From Desmodus rotundus (Eukaryota; Chordata; Mammalia; Chiroptera; Phyllostomidae): a stretch of 64,000 nucleotides of DNA. Below are positions 10,255 through 22,230 of this stretch, piece after piece; the stretch's first letter is position 1, and each line of letters begins with the position of its first letter. A model generated the notes under the pieces. The model saw nothing but the letters and a program-made list of their open reading frames with translations, was not told the DNA's origin and did no database searches. The stretch spans positions 96,933,705-96,997,704 of the forward strand of contig NC_071398.1 in assembly GCF_022682495.2 (NCBI RefSeq), in the 5' to 3' direction. The position numbers were made by a program, and so were the translations under genes.

Positions 10255-11130
10255 AAGGTACTGAGTGTTTACCACGTGCAAGGGCCAGTGCCAGGTGTGT
10301 CAGCGGAGGGAAGTACAGTGAGACTCTGCCTTCGGGGAGGTCTCTTCTCTCTGGGCAGAGGGAGAGTCAAGTCCCTGTGGGCTCAGAGGACGGAGAGGTC
10401 CCATCAGCCTGAAGGGACGCCAGGAAAAGCTGTGAGAGTCTTCAAAACTGGGCAGGATTTTGCTCAGCCTGAGTATGAGGAGAGGGCACTTCTGGAGCAA
10501 AGAATGCTGAACTGAGAAGTTTGGATTTCCTTCAGCAAGCGCAGGGCATTTGGGGAACACGTTCGCTCTTTGAAGATTAAGCCGGTGTCGCACCACATGG
10601 TGAACAGCAAAGGCAGAGGCTGAAAATTCGGACGGAGAGTGCTGGCTGCTTTAACGGCCCCGATGAAAAGATGATGAAGCGGGATGATGGTGGTGGACAC
10701 GCCACAAAGTGACGGATGGAGCTACACCTAGAGCAGACTTCCGAGAACTGCCCCAATGGCCATGGGTACATGGCAGAGCAGGTAGGAAGCTCAACTTGAT
10801 GTGAGTCAAGGAAGAAGACAATGGTAGCCTGGGCTAAGGTGGTTGGAGAGAAGAAAAAGAGCGCGTATATTTGAAAGCGGTTTAGAAGTGAAACCCACGG
10901 GGACTTGGGTGAGTGGACGTGGGGGATGTTCGCCCAAGATCGGGAAGATCAGTGGAGGTGGGGCGTGGGTTCCCTGAGGCCACGAGTTCTGTTCCAGATA
11001 TTTGGATGGCGAGAGATACACCAGTGCAGCCAAGGACATGGGAACTAGGATGCCCTCTGTTTGAGACAGGTGTGAAGAAGTGAGCTCATCAGAAGGAAGT
11101 TAGATGGCCGTGAGGGCAGAGACCTGGAAG
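10255..11130 (-). repeat. L2 LINE, antisense
   Basis: It reads as the reverse complement of L2: 'tactgagtgtttaccacgtgc...gccagtgcca' at the L2 3' end, then 'ctgccttcggggaggtc', the 'gtgctggctgctttaa' block, the 'gacaatggtagcctgggctaaggtggttgga' block and further upstream sequence. The collinear match extends over about 850 bp with many indels. It explains the open frames of 132 and 98 aa in this region, which have no coding meaning. Confidence 0.6.
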
Positions 11131-11242
11131 GATTGGTGGGTAAAAGGTTATAGGGTACATACATCGGGATTTTTCACAAAAAAATGGGTATATGATGGGA
11201 CCTCCTGATGTGTCTGGAGGGACCACACAATTTAAATTATTG
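11131..11242. other. Short unassigned spacer
   Basis: No gene or repeat recognised between the L2 and the inverted-repeat element. Confidence 0.4.
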
Positions 11243-11548
11243 TATTTTGCTGTGTATAATGCGCAATTTTTTTCCCAAATTATTGAGGGAAAAAATAAGG
11301 ATGTGTATTATACATGGGTAGTTCTAATTCCATATCTATATAAATGTTTTTAATTCTTTTATTTATGCTTATGCATTAAAAGTGTAACTCTAGAAAGCAA
11401 TAACGATATCCATATGCAAAACAATACCCTGGAATACGGTAATTGGTTTTATATGTAAATAAAAAATTGAATAAAACATTAAAACAAAATATTTTTTTCC
11501 TGAAACTTTGGAGCAAAAACATGGGTGTGCATTATACATGGCAAAGTA
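11243..11548. mobile_element. Short inverted-repeat DNA element (MITE-like), about 306 bp
   Basis: The left end (from 11243) reads TA then TTTTGCTGTGTATAATGCGCA. The right end, reverse-complemented, reads TACTTTGCCATGTATAATGCACA. Over the 20 bases from TTTGC the ends agree at 17 positions. The outermost TA on both sides fits a TA target duplication, as made by Tc1/mariner-type elements, but this could be part of the repeat. The interior is AT-rich with 'ggatgtgtattatacatggg' near the left, a sub-terminal copy of the end motif. There is no transposase frame. Confidence 0.6.
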
Positions 11549-12429
11549 TCAGTACTTGGATTATATTGTGCTAATACAAAAAGAAATTAATATTTAATTT
11601 GAGAACACAAGAACTGAATACATCTTTTCCTAGATTCTGCTTGCGTGCCAGTGTTTAATGAATGAGTGAGCTTTACATCTTCTAAGATCTTCGACCAGGG
11701 GGCTTTTCTCTCCATCACAGGTTTGCATGTTTAGAGCTGTTCGTGTTCTGTTTAGTCCAAGCAATTGCTTGTTGGTTCTTTGGCACTGTTGTCAGTAATA
11801 AAATTCAACAATGCCAACCCCTAACTATGGCTTTGTTTTCCTCTTTTTAAACATATCTGATTGTCAGCCCAAACCACATTCGTCTTCCCATGTGGAAGAC
11901 AAGTGTAAGTGACTGACCGCCTTTCAAGTGACCACTCATGAGACCCCCATTGCCCTTTTGCTAACCCGTGTTTACTCAGCCTCCCAAACCCTTGCTCCCC
12001 GTGGTTATTTTATTCCCTTCCTTGATACAAACCTCTGCCCTTTCACCAATGCCCTGCTGTACTCTCCTCCCTTCCCTGGGGAGGAGCCCGGGAACTTGTG
12101 TTTAACAAGTGTCCCAGGTGACTTTTGAGATCAAGTCAATTGGAGAAAACCTGTGCAGAGCTTCTTTAGGGATTACCTAGGGGATGTGGCCGGGAAGCAG
12201 GTTGGGCCGAGTTCCTTCCCTCAGCCTCAGCCGGCCTAGGTCTGTGCTTTAGGCTTTTCTAGGAGGTTCCTACATAAGCTTTCGCCTGAAGCCAAGATCC
12301 TATCATTCAAAACACTGGTAAATCATGGTCACGGACCCAATACCACTTCCGGCTTTCCTAGTCTCCCTGCTCCCATGTCAACAATACACTCACCCCTGGT
12401 CTAGAGTCCTTTGGCTACTGGATGGAGCG
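11549..12429. other. Single-copy non-coding DNA
   Basis: No gene. 11930-12130 is pyrimidine-rich with a 66-aa open frame of no recognisable content. Confidence 0.5.
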
Positions 12430-12765
12430 TAACAGCACTGAGCGTTGAATGTGTTATAAGCTCTAGTCTGTGCGTTCAGTATACAGCACTGAAAAGACAG
12501 ACACAATCCTTGGCTTCGTCCCAGTTCCTAGTGGGGGAATAAAAATAATAAATGCCTAAGGGAAGTTTTTAGAAATTAGAAAACGACGAGTGTCCTGGAA
12601 AAACAAAGCATAAAATGGAGAACACACGTGTGCAGTTTTGAACAGGGAAGCAGGAAAGCCTCGTGAGAAGACGACCTTTGAGTGGACACCTGAAGGAGAC
12701 GGGGGAAGGACGAATGTGCGTATCCAGAAGAAGCGTGTTCCCAGACCCAGGAAATCACAGTCACG
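12430..12765 (-). repeat. L2 LINE, antisense 3' part
   Basis: 'aagctctagtctgtgcgttcag', 'acagacacaatccttggctt', 'cctagtgggggaataaa' and 'gacacctgaaggagacgggggaagga' follow the reverse complement of the L2 3' region. It is heavily diverged and has no coding meaning. Confidence 0.5.
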
Positions 12766-12944
12766 TGTAATCAGCATGAGTAGAATGAATGGGTAAAAAG
12801 GGAGAAACTCCTTCGCCAAGGTAATGTTTGGCTCTTGGAGCACCCCTTCCCTTCCTGTGGCCACAGTGGATGCCATTTGCTTAACTAGGATCGCCACTGA
12901 GACCATGGTGCTCACTCCCCCAGGAACGTCCATTTCTGATACGA

Positions 12945-13075
12945 CCTCAGGTCCTCTCTGCAGCTGAAGAAACAGTCACAAGAGGGCACGTGACTTGCCT
13001 GAGGTCACCATGCTAACTCAGGGAAGGCTCGAGCTGGAGCCCAGGGCTTCTAAATTCCAGCCCAAGTTCTTTCCG
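12945..13075 (-). repeat. MIR SINE, antisense
   Basis: 'gaagaaacagtcacaagagggcacgtgacttgcctgaggtcacca' and 'gctggagcccagggcttct' are the reverse-complement MIR core and 5' part in the proper order. Confidence 0.65.
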
Positions 13076-14984
13076 TTAAAAAAAATTTTAATACGTACTC
13101 CAGAAAGATCATTAACTGCACTCCTTTTTAAAAATTACATTTCTGATAAAAATGTTTTCTGAGTCAATACATACTCACAAAATACTAAGAATAATGTGGG
13201 TGATATCCTTAATAATAAACTGTCTTTCTCTGAATACCGCTTGAGTTCCCACACCACCACATGTCCCAATAGGGGAAAAGATGAAGAAATAAAGGGAGAG
13301 AAGGGAAGTGAGTTGAGTGAGGAAAGTGAATGGAATGGAAAGGAATGGAATTGGATAATGTGATCCAGTCAACCATCTCACGTCCCCAGATCTTCCAATA
13401 CACTGTAACGATCCCTTCAATTTCCCACCAGTTCTGCAATGGAGCGACATACATACCTAAAAATTAAATTTTACTTTTCTTGTCCACGATGGCACTCCTT
13501 TTATTAACAAATAAAAGAAGCACCTCTCATCCTCATCACTTAATGGAATCCCAGCCAGCCACACCGGGACAGCTGGCTGTTTACTGCTTTAATACGATAG
13601 CCCCTCAAACTTCAGATCCACATTCCCCCCTGGCCATTCCATGCAGGCCGACTCAGACACACTGCTTTCCCTTCCCGTCGTAGTTGGTAACGTGATCTCC
13701 ATTTCCTCCGCCATTTAATCTTCCCTGAGAAGAACTGCTGTTGCTGACATCTGTTCCCTTCCTGTCCGCCTGTGCGAACTCTGAGATACAGACCAAGTTT
13801 TCAAGAAATGCAAGGCTCATCTGTCAACTTCCTTCCCTGGCCACCTGTCCGAGGCCTCTCGGCCACTCCCCTGTGCACTCTTAGCTCTACGCGGAGTTCA
13901 CACATTTTCTGTTGCACTCTGGAGAGTTCTCATTCTCCTTCTTCTTTCCCTTTTAATCCCAATGCATCTGATCACGTCCCACTGCAAGCATTTTGCGTAC
14001 AGCTCCTATGCCATCATCTCTGCTGTACCAAAAGTCTGGTATTTCAAGAAACTTCTATTTCGTCCTAAAACTAGAAGGCTTGACTTTAGGGTTTAACCTA
14101 TAATCTGGGTGTTTGAAGAGATGCCACAGCTGCTACAGCTGCCAAGATGGGTATGGAAGAAACAACCCCTTCCCATCAGTGACCACATCAGATTTGTTCG
14201 AGTTCTTAAAATATTTAGGCTGCAATGAATTCTGGGTTTAGAGCTATCCTTAAGGACCACCTGTGAGGTTCAGTTACCTCGCCTTCTTTAGGATCCTGGT
14301 CAGACGAGCTGCATTTCCCTTCCTCCATACATTTAATTTGCAATCTAGAAAAGTTAACTTAATACTGAATCGCCTGAAAAATTTTCCTGCTCGTGTATAT
14401 TTTCTCAGCCTCTTCTATTTTGAGAATAAAATTAAGACACAGCTTTCCTATACAAAATTCACCTACCCACCCCCTCCACCCTCACTCCCCAGAAAAACAA
14501 CCAACCAATCTCAACAGCTTCCTCTTTGCCAGGGAAGTCAGGTCAAAGTTAAGGAGCAGCAGGTTGGTTTTTCCTGGCCACGGAGAGGGCGTGGAAAGTG
14601 CTTTCCCTGATCAGCTTTTCTGCATCTTCGCCCCCCATTGCCACCCTCCTCTTTCCTCTCTTGGCCTGAGGCCTTTGGGTGCTAACAAGGGCCGCCAGCA
14701 CTGGGAAGACTTCCCTGGCTGGTGTCCTTCTTTCTCCCCGCACAGGTCACCAGGCCCATCCCCCCCATACACATATCCGTGCGGTCACTTACCTGTATGG
14801 CACCCTCTCAGCTCTATGGGACAGTGGTCACTCTCTTCTGTTTGTATCGCTACATCATCACTCACGCTTTGCTGCCTATAGTCTATTTTCCATGTTAGAA
14901 TTCTTGCAGGTTTTAATTTTTACATTTCTAGATACGGTACCTAGCTTATTGTATAAACTCAAGGCAAGTTTGTTAAAATAGATA
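13076..14984. other. Non-coding DNA, pyrimidine-rich, no gene
   Basis: 13300-13355 is a purine-rich patch of degenerate GGAAT-like units. 13480-14060 and 14380-14900 are pyrimidine-rich with several overlapping open frames up to 162 aa. They have no recognisable domain, and frames on both strands overlap, as expected for low-complexity DNA. Part of 13900-14060 may be a very old L2 piece ('aatgcatctgatcacgtccca'). Confidence 0.5.
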
Positions 14985-15295
14985 CTTTAATTTTTTTTTA
15001 AACCAAAGTAACATATGCACATGGTAACCATGCAAAGAGCTATGGAGAGGCCTGATGAGAAGCAAACCTCCCCCCGCACCCCATCCCTCTCCACTTCAAG
15101 AGGGAATTTCTCTGAATATCTATCTAGATCTGCTGGTCCATGACCATATACAACATGCACACGTTTACTTCCTGATCTACCCACTGTCGACAACAACTAC
15201 TGACCCCCCCCACCCCCCCCGTGCAGGAGGTGTGTTTAGCTCCATGACCATTCCATTACAATTCTCCAATTCTCCTCCCAAGGGCCAGTAGTTAC
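14985..15295 (-). repeat. Possible old LINE-1 3' UTR, antisense
   Basis: 'aaaccaaagtaacatatgcacatggtaac' followed by C-rich 'cctccccccgcaccccatccc' and 'tctgaatatctatctagatctg' resembles the reverse complement of old L1M 3' UTRs. A (C)n-like patch at 15204-15220 follows. The match is weak. Confidence 0.35.
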
Positions 15296-16559
15296 ACAAG
15301 TCCACCATTCCTGATCCAAAGTCCTTGGGACCACACATGTTTCAGAATCCAGATGCTTTTCAGAATTTATAAAGGTAACATTGCCTACATATCATATGTT
15401 GCAAACCTCACACATCAGTGTTTCCATAGTAAAATACGTGGCCACTTACGTGAAGTGGGATATAGCAAGATCATCAATAACTCCACATTGGTGCAAACCA
15501 GGTTTTGTCAACAAGCATTTGCCAATACTTTACTTCTTCGGCCTGTTACAACGAACAAATTACATCAATTACTTAGTCCTCCTTCCCCTTACCAGACTAA
15601 TTTTAATCTTGCCAGAGTAACAAGATACATAGTTCTCTCGCCATCGAGCTATTTAGTTTCCACCAGTCTTGCTATTTAATCCTGATTGGACCACACGGCT
15701 ATTTTCTCATTCATTGCCTTTTCCTAAGAGTCTGGGTTAACAGGCTACTGTCCTCCTTTTCCTCTCCTGCTTCCTGTTTGCTCACCAAGGCCCTTCTCTG
15801 TCACTAGGCCACTGTAGTGAGGTCTATCAAACGGAAAGACCTCTCGCAAGTTCAAGGACACCTGTGATGTCTTCAAACACGCAAGAGTCATTTCAATTAG
15901 CACATAACCAGATGCTACAATTATAGCCCATAACCTGTTTTAGTAATGGTCAAAATACTCTAGAAACTGTCCTTACTCCATTATCTAAAATATCAAATAT
16001 GATCTGCTATAAAGTTAGCTTATAATTATTCAGTGCACAACAGCAGATGACCATGCTAGTTCAAAATATGATAAAAATATGAAGACAGGCCATTTGTATC
16101 ATTTTCCAAATGCAGTCACGGGGATTCTCCCAGCACCACCTCCAACATTTCCTTAAAAAGCTTTGTCTCTTTTCCCAATGGGAAGGCAACTATAAAGTTT
16201 GGTGATAGACTGCGGGGGGAAAAGCAAGGGGAGAATAGAATACTGCCTGGCATGTAGCGTATTCTAAAATAATAAATGAATTGATTTTTTTTTAGAAACA
16301 AAATTAGTCGAGAGAGGGAGAAAAAGAAAGAAAACAAGTAAGTAATGAGAGGCAGTGAGCAGAAAATAAAGTATAAAGCCAAAATCCAACCAGGCGACAC
16401 AACTCCAGTGCAAAAGGGACCTCCGGCATATGTAAAGCTTTGTCCTAACGAGTGAATCTTCACTCACTTCGACACCCAAGGAGCCACCGAGAGCTTTTGA
16501 GTATCTCTGGGCACAGGGCTGAGCACCAGTGCTGGGCAGGCACTAATCACACTGGCTCT
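15296..16559. other. Single-copy non-coding DNA
   Basis: No gene or clear repeat. It is AT-rich in 15880-16080. Short open frames on both strands are unremarkable. Confidence 0.5.
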
Positions 16560-16772
16560 GGAATTGTGAAAGTATTCACGACTGTGGGGGCTGCTGCTCC
16601 CCGGGGGGCGGGCAGTGGTGAAGAAGAGTCAGGTGCAGACAGAAGACTCTCTGGGTGGACAGCACACGATGTGATATATGGGTGACATATTGTAGAACTG
16701 TATACTTGACGCTTACAGAATCTTATTAACCAATGTCACCCCAACACATTTAATAAAATTAAAAAAAAAGAA
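16560..16772 (+). mobile_element. Bat-type LINE-1 3' end, 5'-truncated
   Basis: The end 'atattgtagaactgtatacttgacgcttacag...aaccaatgtcaccccaacacatttaataaaattaaaaaaaaa' is the same 3' UTR type as the L1 at 53900-54960, with a poly-A tail at 16761-16769. The 5' boundary is approximate, and I could not find a convincing target duplication. Confidence 0.6.
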
Positions 16773-19700
16773 ATCTCTACCTCTCCGTGTTTCAGGGAAT
16801 ACTGGAGGGGCGTAAGGAGCCTGGAGCAAAATGAGAATGTCTGTGAGTGTCACTACGTGGGCTGCAATTCTAATCAGGACATTGTTTTTCTAGGAAGGAG
16901 ATTCCATTTCCTTTGGAACGAATCATCACAGATGTGTCACCTCAATTAATCAAGTGGTATGCTTGTGAAGCTCAGAGAGGATCTGCTGGAAAAAAAAAGT
17001 TATGGCTTTCTAATAGTGAAATAAAATTTTAATTAATATCATTTTCAGAATCCATTGTTATGGTAAATATACAGACACATATCTAATTACAGAAGGAAAA
17101 TACCTAGGTGGGAAACTTGGCTGATCCTGGACTTGAAATATGAGCATAAACCAAGATCACAGACATAGGCAACAATCGCTTTGTGTGCTTGAAGCTGGAG
17201 ATCTGTTTTACTTAACGAATATGTGTGTGCGTGCATATATGTTGTTTCCCTTATCTCTTCTCTACATTTTCCCTAAAGAAGCTTGGGTGATCATAGAGGC
17301 AAAAAGAATGTTGCATTTGCCCAAGGAGTTGAATTCCATTTATAAGAAAAAAACATTTGATAGGAATTAATCATTTTTCTCTCATCTGACTTTGAGTGTC
17401 TCTGACTAACTATAACCTTTTGCGTTTAGACACTAACCGGATAAACCTGAGGCTCCAGGCGCACTCTCACGAGTTGGCGCCTTTCATGTGATCAGGACTT
17501 AGGCATCCTTCACCAGCACAGAAGCCCGGTGGTTGTTCTGCTTCTCTTCGGGTGGTGGGAGGGGTGAAGAGAGAAGTGTTCAGGAATAAGTAAGTGATCG
17601 ATGCCCCTGATCAATATGCCATGTAACCACTTCTGGGGTAGAACAGACCTGGGAGACAGCCACTGCTAAGGGCACCAAAGTACTTCCAATTTTATTAGAG
17701 TTGTGTCGGAACATTTTTAGGGACAAAATGTATCAGATATACAAGGATCTTCCCAGGGAATCATGCCTTTGAATAGAGATGGCCTTCTCCATTCTGGAAT
17801 ACGTCTTCCCAACACACTGAGACACCACATTTGGATGGGGTCTACGATTCTGTATGTTAACTCGATAACAAATGGCTACCTTTCCTGACTTAATTCAAGT
17901 CCTCCTATGACTCACTGGTTTGCCTGGCAGAGAGTTTAAGAAGTGTCTTTATACCTGGGGTTTCGAACGGTGGCTGACCTGTCCCTTCCCTTTTCCTGCA
18001 GTAGCGAGTGTAAGTTATCATTTGAATTCATCAGGTGTTTTAGAGAAAATGGCTCCAGGTTTCAAAACTCTTCAGGATCTGGAAGAACCAGTGCTGTTTG
18101 GGATTAGAATTCAGTCATGGCACAACAACCCCCACAGGTTTTCCATGGCTGCGTTTCCGATGGGGCCGCCACCCTGGCCCGGCCTCACCAGCAGGCGGGG
18201 GGACTCCCTCCTAGCTTCCACTAAGGGAACACGACCAACCACTGAGCCCCACTCGTGGATAACATGCAAGCTGAAGGGGAAATTTACAGTTTTGCCCTTC
18301 TTAACATGTTCTGTTATGCTAGCTACCATTGCATCCCACTGCTTTTATTTAATTCATGTTGTAATCTTCCCAATGGTAAACTTCAGTGTCCCTGATTTTC
18401 AACTTCTGGGTTGCTTCTTAATCTAAAACACACATACTTCTTAGAGATTGGAACTTGAACACTTCCCTAAGTCTCTCTTTGGGTTCCCGTCCATTCAGAA
18501 GCCATTCCCTTTCCCAGTAGGAGTGCTTTATTTGCTGCACAGGGAGATGTGTGCCTGTGGCCACAGGGGCATGTGTATGCACTGCTGATAACCCAGCATT
18601 TAAGTTTGCTCCTCAAACAGAAGTTACCAGATGCCAACATTTCCGAGAGCCATTGGTACTTTACGTGTTCTAAAAGCCAACAGGATTCAAGTTGCTATTC
18701 CAAACTGCCTGATCAGCTTGGAAATATTACCATTCAAACGGTCTACCCAGATTAGTCAGCGACCAGACACAGCTTTAAATGTGCTCACGTGAGGCTTGTT
18801 GAGTAGCTGTATTTGAAACTCAAAAAATATTTGCATATTGTTTATGAAACTGGCATCTCTTTTTCAACGGTATTTAATTCCTCTCAACATAGGTGGATCT
18901 TTACTAACTAGGGATCAATTACTCAGGCACCTTATCTAGACCACAGATTTCCTTTTTGCCTATTTGCGCTCCTTTGTCTGATCAGTGTGCCCCCCACTGG
19001 AAGCTGGAAATGAAAAGGAAGAAAAGACTAACTTCAAGTGTATGGATTTCAGGCATTCTCTCGTTTTCTCTTTCTTACTACTGAAAAGAACAGCTGATTT
19101 TTAATAAGTGCTAGATATTCATTTATTCAGCGACCTCCACACCTGCACTGTTGGGCACTTACTTTTTAATGTATGTCACCGCTTGTTCCTGGCCTTTTTA
19201 TTTCTGCAAGATATTAACCAATAGTAGACAATAATCGATGAACCTGAAGATCCTGAAATGCTTCTGACTCATCACAAACACAGTGACTTCTGTCCAGTAT
19301 AGCTTCAGTGATAAAGCGTATTCCATACTCCAGCTGTTGTGTATCTGCATGTATATGTGAGTATACGTATAGAAACACTTCTTTGTTAATGACAACAGTT
19401 AAATAACTAGAATAATATTTCACCCAACCAGGCCAACTTCTAACTCTTTCTCCATAGGAGTTATAATGGGGCACCATGAACTTTTGAATTAGATTTCCCA
19501 AGTATTTAGACACAAATTACAAATTCAAATGAAGACGGGGAAAAATCTTTGAGTTAGCTACAATGTAGAGTAATTCCCATAGTGAGAAGATACACTGGCT
19601 CTTTCAGGAGTTATACAGTGACAACAAAACATAACAAAAAACCCAGCATCAGAAAATGTTTCTACCCTCAAGGAGTAGATGAATTTGCTGATGGTGGTTT

Positions 19701-20244
19701 TTGTTTAAAAATTTCCTTTAAATTTTAAAAATACACTTGTAATATAATTTCTACAAGTATTTAATTTCTTTGATGCCAACATACTTTCCTTAATAATGAC
19801 TCTAACTGTTCTGTAAGTTTTTTTTAAACTTTAAGCGTCTAGAAATGCACAGCTCACAGAATTTTCACAAACTATTTCCCTGTAACCAGCACGAGGTCAA
19901 AAAACAGCATTATCAGCACCCCAAACACCACCTTCCATGGACAGCCTTGTAACGATCCCTCTTAATGTGCCGTGTTGAGGTTTACCTACAAAAGGTAACG
20001 TCTGAAGCTGGTACAGAGTGAGGCAGGGCGACTCTGTCATTTCTAGCTCTGCGGGACCGAAGCCCAGGTGTTCTGAGAGCACGGGGCTCCCTGGAAAGGT
20101 GGACATGGCCCCGGCCGGATGCTGGTCCAGTTCCTGCCACTGTCCTGGGGCTCTGGGGGAGAGGAGGGGGGAAGGGAGCATGTGTGCAAAGGGGCACTGC
20201 ACCTGGCAGGCTGCAGACCCACTTCCCGAGACACAGGTTTTCTT
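16773..20244. other. Long single-copy stretch without a gene
   Basis: About 3.5 kb with almost no recognisable transposon sequence; 19110-19175 may be a scrap of L2 ('cattcatttattcagcga'). A 168-aa + frame at 17920-18426 has no domain I recognise. The low repeat density suggests either recent absence of insertions or selection against them. Confidence 0.5.
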
Positions 20245-20340
20245 CCTCCAGGTAGTTAAAAACCTGGGACAACTCAGTTAACCTTGCTAGGCCTTTGTTT
20301 CCTTCATCTACGGAAAAAGATGTCTGACCGTGTGATCATT
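20245..20340 (+). repeat. MIR SINE, central part
   Basis: 'ctgggacaactcagttaaccttgctaggcctttgtttccttcatctacggaaaaaga' follows MIR 'gacctTgggcaagtcacttaacctctctgagcctcagtttcctcatctgtaaaa' with the usual level of divergence. Confidence 0.6.
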
Positions 20341-21342
20341 GGGGCTTGTTCTGAGGCTGACAGGCTCAGAGTTCGCATGGAAGGATGCTCAGGGACACGG
20401 GTGGAGAGAAACGTCAGAAGGGAGAGAAGGAAGCACCCCCTCTCCTCTGGCTCTGACTCGGGGGTCCTCCTTTAGCCTTCCTGCTTCTGGAATCATGTGT
20501 TCAGCCTGGATCAGGATGATTTGATCATCCCTTCTTGTGTAAGAAAATGCATTTGGGATGTTCATAAATAATTTTTAAGACCTTAAGTTAAATGAGTCAT
20601 TTTTCTTTGCTTCCTTTTTGGTTTCTTGTGATAACATAAAGTAAAAAGGTTTGGGCTTCTTCAGTGGCATCTCACACCCCGTCCTGTGGTAACGAGGGTC
20701 CATGAAAGAACAAGAATTTTGATGCAAGTCCATGTGAAACATGAAATACTCAGAACGTGTGATGCCCGTGAATTTGTCGATGATTTTTGAGGGGAGGCTT
20801 GTTCAAAGGTAAGGAGTAGGTGAATTTTTCAGTGAAGCTATTGCAGATTGCCTGAAACACCCTCCGTGACTACACAGCAGTGACAGACAGACACCAGCTT
20901 CTACTGCAGGACGTCAGAGATTGAGACAATTGGCATGTGTGAGTCAGGGCCAGAAAGAAATCTCCCAGCAGTGGTGATAAACCCATTTGCTGTCCGGCTG
21001 AGGCGGGATCGATACTGCGGACGCAGCAACCTTGCAACGTCTAGCAAGAATCTGGAAACTGCCACAAAAACAAGCCTTAGGAGTCTCATCACTGTCCTTC
21101 TGTCCTTTCGTTACGGGATCCTGGTCTCTTCCCTGCCCTTCTGCTTCTTGGATTCAGCTGGCTTTTTCTATGTGGCCCTAGAATGAGTCAGGCAACCGCT
21201 CTGTTCAACTTGCATTAGGGGAATAACATCAAGCCTCTGCTCCTTAGCAGCTACAAAGTCACTCCTCCACCTCACTGCCGCACAGAGACAGCCTTGGAGA
21301 ACCGGAACCATTTGATCTCAGGCACACACAAACCTCACAGCC
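20341..21342. other. Single-copy non-coding DNA
   Basis: No gene. There is a patch rich in CG dinucleotides around 20995-21045 that is too short to be a CpG island. Confidence 0.45.
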
Positions 21343-21471
21343 AGCCTCCCTCCCCCTCCTCCTTCCGCATAAATACCAGCCTGGCCTGCAGACACGCTCA
21401 CACTCACAGACCCCAGCTTCCGCTTTCTTTGCATTTCCACCTGCTCCTTGAAAAGCCACGTCTTCACGTGG
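21343..21471 (+). promoter_or_regulatory. Candidate TATA-type RNA polymerase II core promoter
   Basis: A C-rich block (CCCTCCCCCTCCTCC, 21347-21363) suitable for SP/KLF factors precedes a TATA-like ATAAATA at 21369-21375. Thirty bases after the first T lies TCACACT (21398-21404), which fits the initiator consensus YYANWYY with A at 21400. This is the normal TATA-to-start spacing. Downstream, 21456-21471 is a perfect 6-bp stem with a CTTC loop (CCACGT-CTTC-ACGTGG) that includes a CACGTG E-box. If used it would start a + strand transcript near 21400. No open frame or known exon follows, so any product is likely non-coding. Confidence 0.35.
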
Positions 21472-22079
21472 ATGCTCTGCCTTTATTTCAGTATCTGCAG
21501 CAGGAGAACTGGACAGAAACTTCAGCTTTAGCAACCAATACACCATTTTCTACGTGGAGTCTTCAAAGGTCCAGTTTTTCCCTTTTTTCCATTCACCTAA
21601 CCCATTAATTTTCTAACAACTGTTTCAACTAGACATTGTCTATCGAGTTCAGAGCGGCAACTTTCTCCAGTCATATTCAGTCCACAGGAGACACTTTAAG
21701 GATGTAATAAACTGGAAAAAAGCGTCCTCGGGCTGCCTGTGATTTTGAAAAAGGGGCGGGGGTGGAAATCCTTTCAGACAGTAATCAATTTCATTGTGGT
21801 GGAGATTTCTGCAAAACCCATTAAGGAGTGCAAGCCTGCGGCGCTGGTCACTGCTCGGATTTTGGAATGTCTCCCAGACTCTAAGACTTTTTCCAGACAA
21901 CCAGGGGAGTGTCAGCGCGACAGCGATCCTGCTCTGGGCCTTACGAAAACCGGAGAAGGAAAACTTCGGAAGGTCCAGTTTCGGCTGGATTTTGTTTCTT
22001 AGACAGCTGAGTTGCCTAAGTTATGGAAAATCCTCGTAATTGTGGAGTGACAATAATCAGAAAAGCTCCCTGCTGTCTT
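21472..22079. other. Single-copy DNA downstream of the candidate promoter
   Basis: No gene recognised. Two overlapping + frames (87 and 81 aa at 21739-22039) share the same DNA in different phases and have no known domain. Confidence 0.45.
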
Positions 22080-22230
22080 TTTTGTCTGAAGCTTTAATTA
22101 GTGACTTGAGGGACGGGTTACGCAATAACGCTCCATTGCGCCCCCCCCTAGTGTCTTTGTGGGCGGGGAGAGTCCATCCAGCCCACAAACTGATATCACT
22201 GACGGGTATTATGATGATATATTTTTTTAA
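22080..22230. promoter_or_regulatory. Candidate cis-regulatory block
   Basis: It contains TTAATTAGTGACTTGAG (homeodomain-type TAATTA core), GTTACGCAATAAC (close to the C/EBP and PAR-bZIP consensus), a second ATTGCGCC half-site and a C8 run. The region is repeat-free between repeat-bearing flanks. Motif content is seen; enhancer activity is inference. Confidence 0.25.

Noticed and set aside
14393..14881. 162-aa plus-strand open frame
   Set aside because: Low-complexity Pro/Ser/His-rich translation of a pyrimidine-rich stretch; several frames overlap on both strands.
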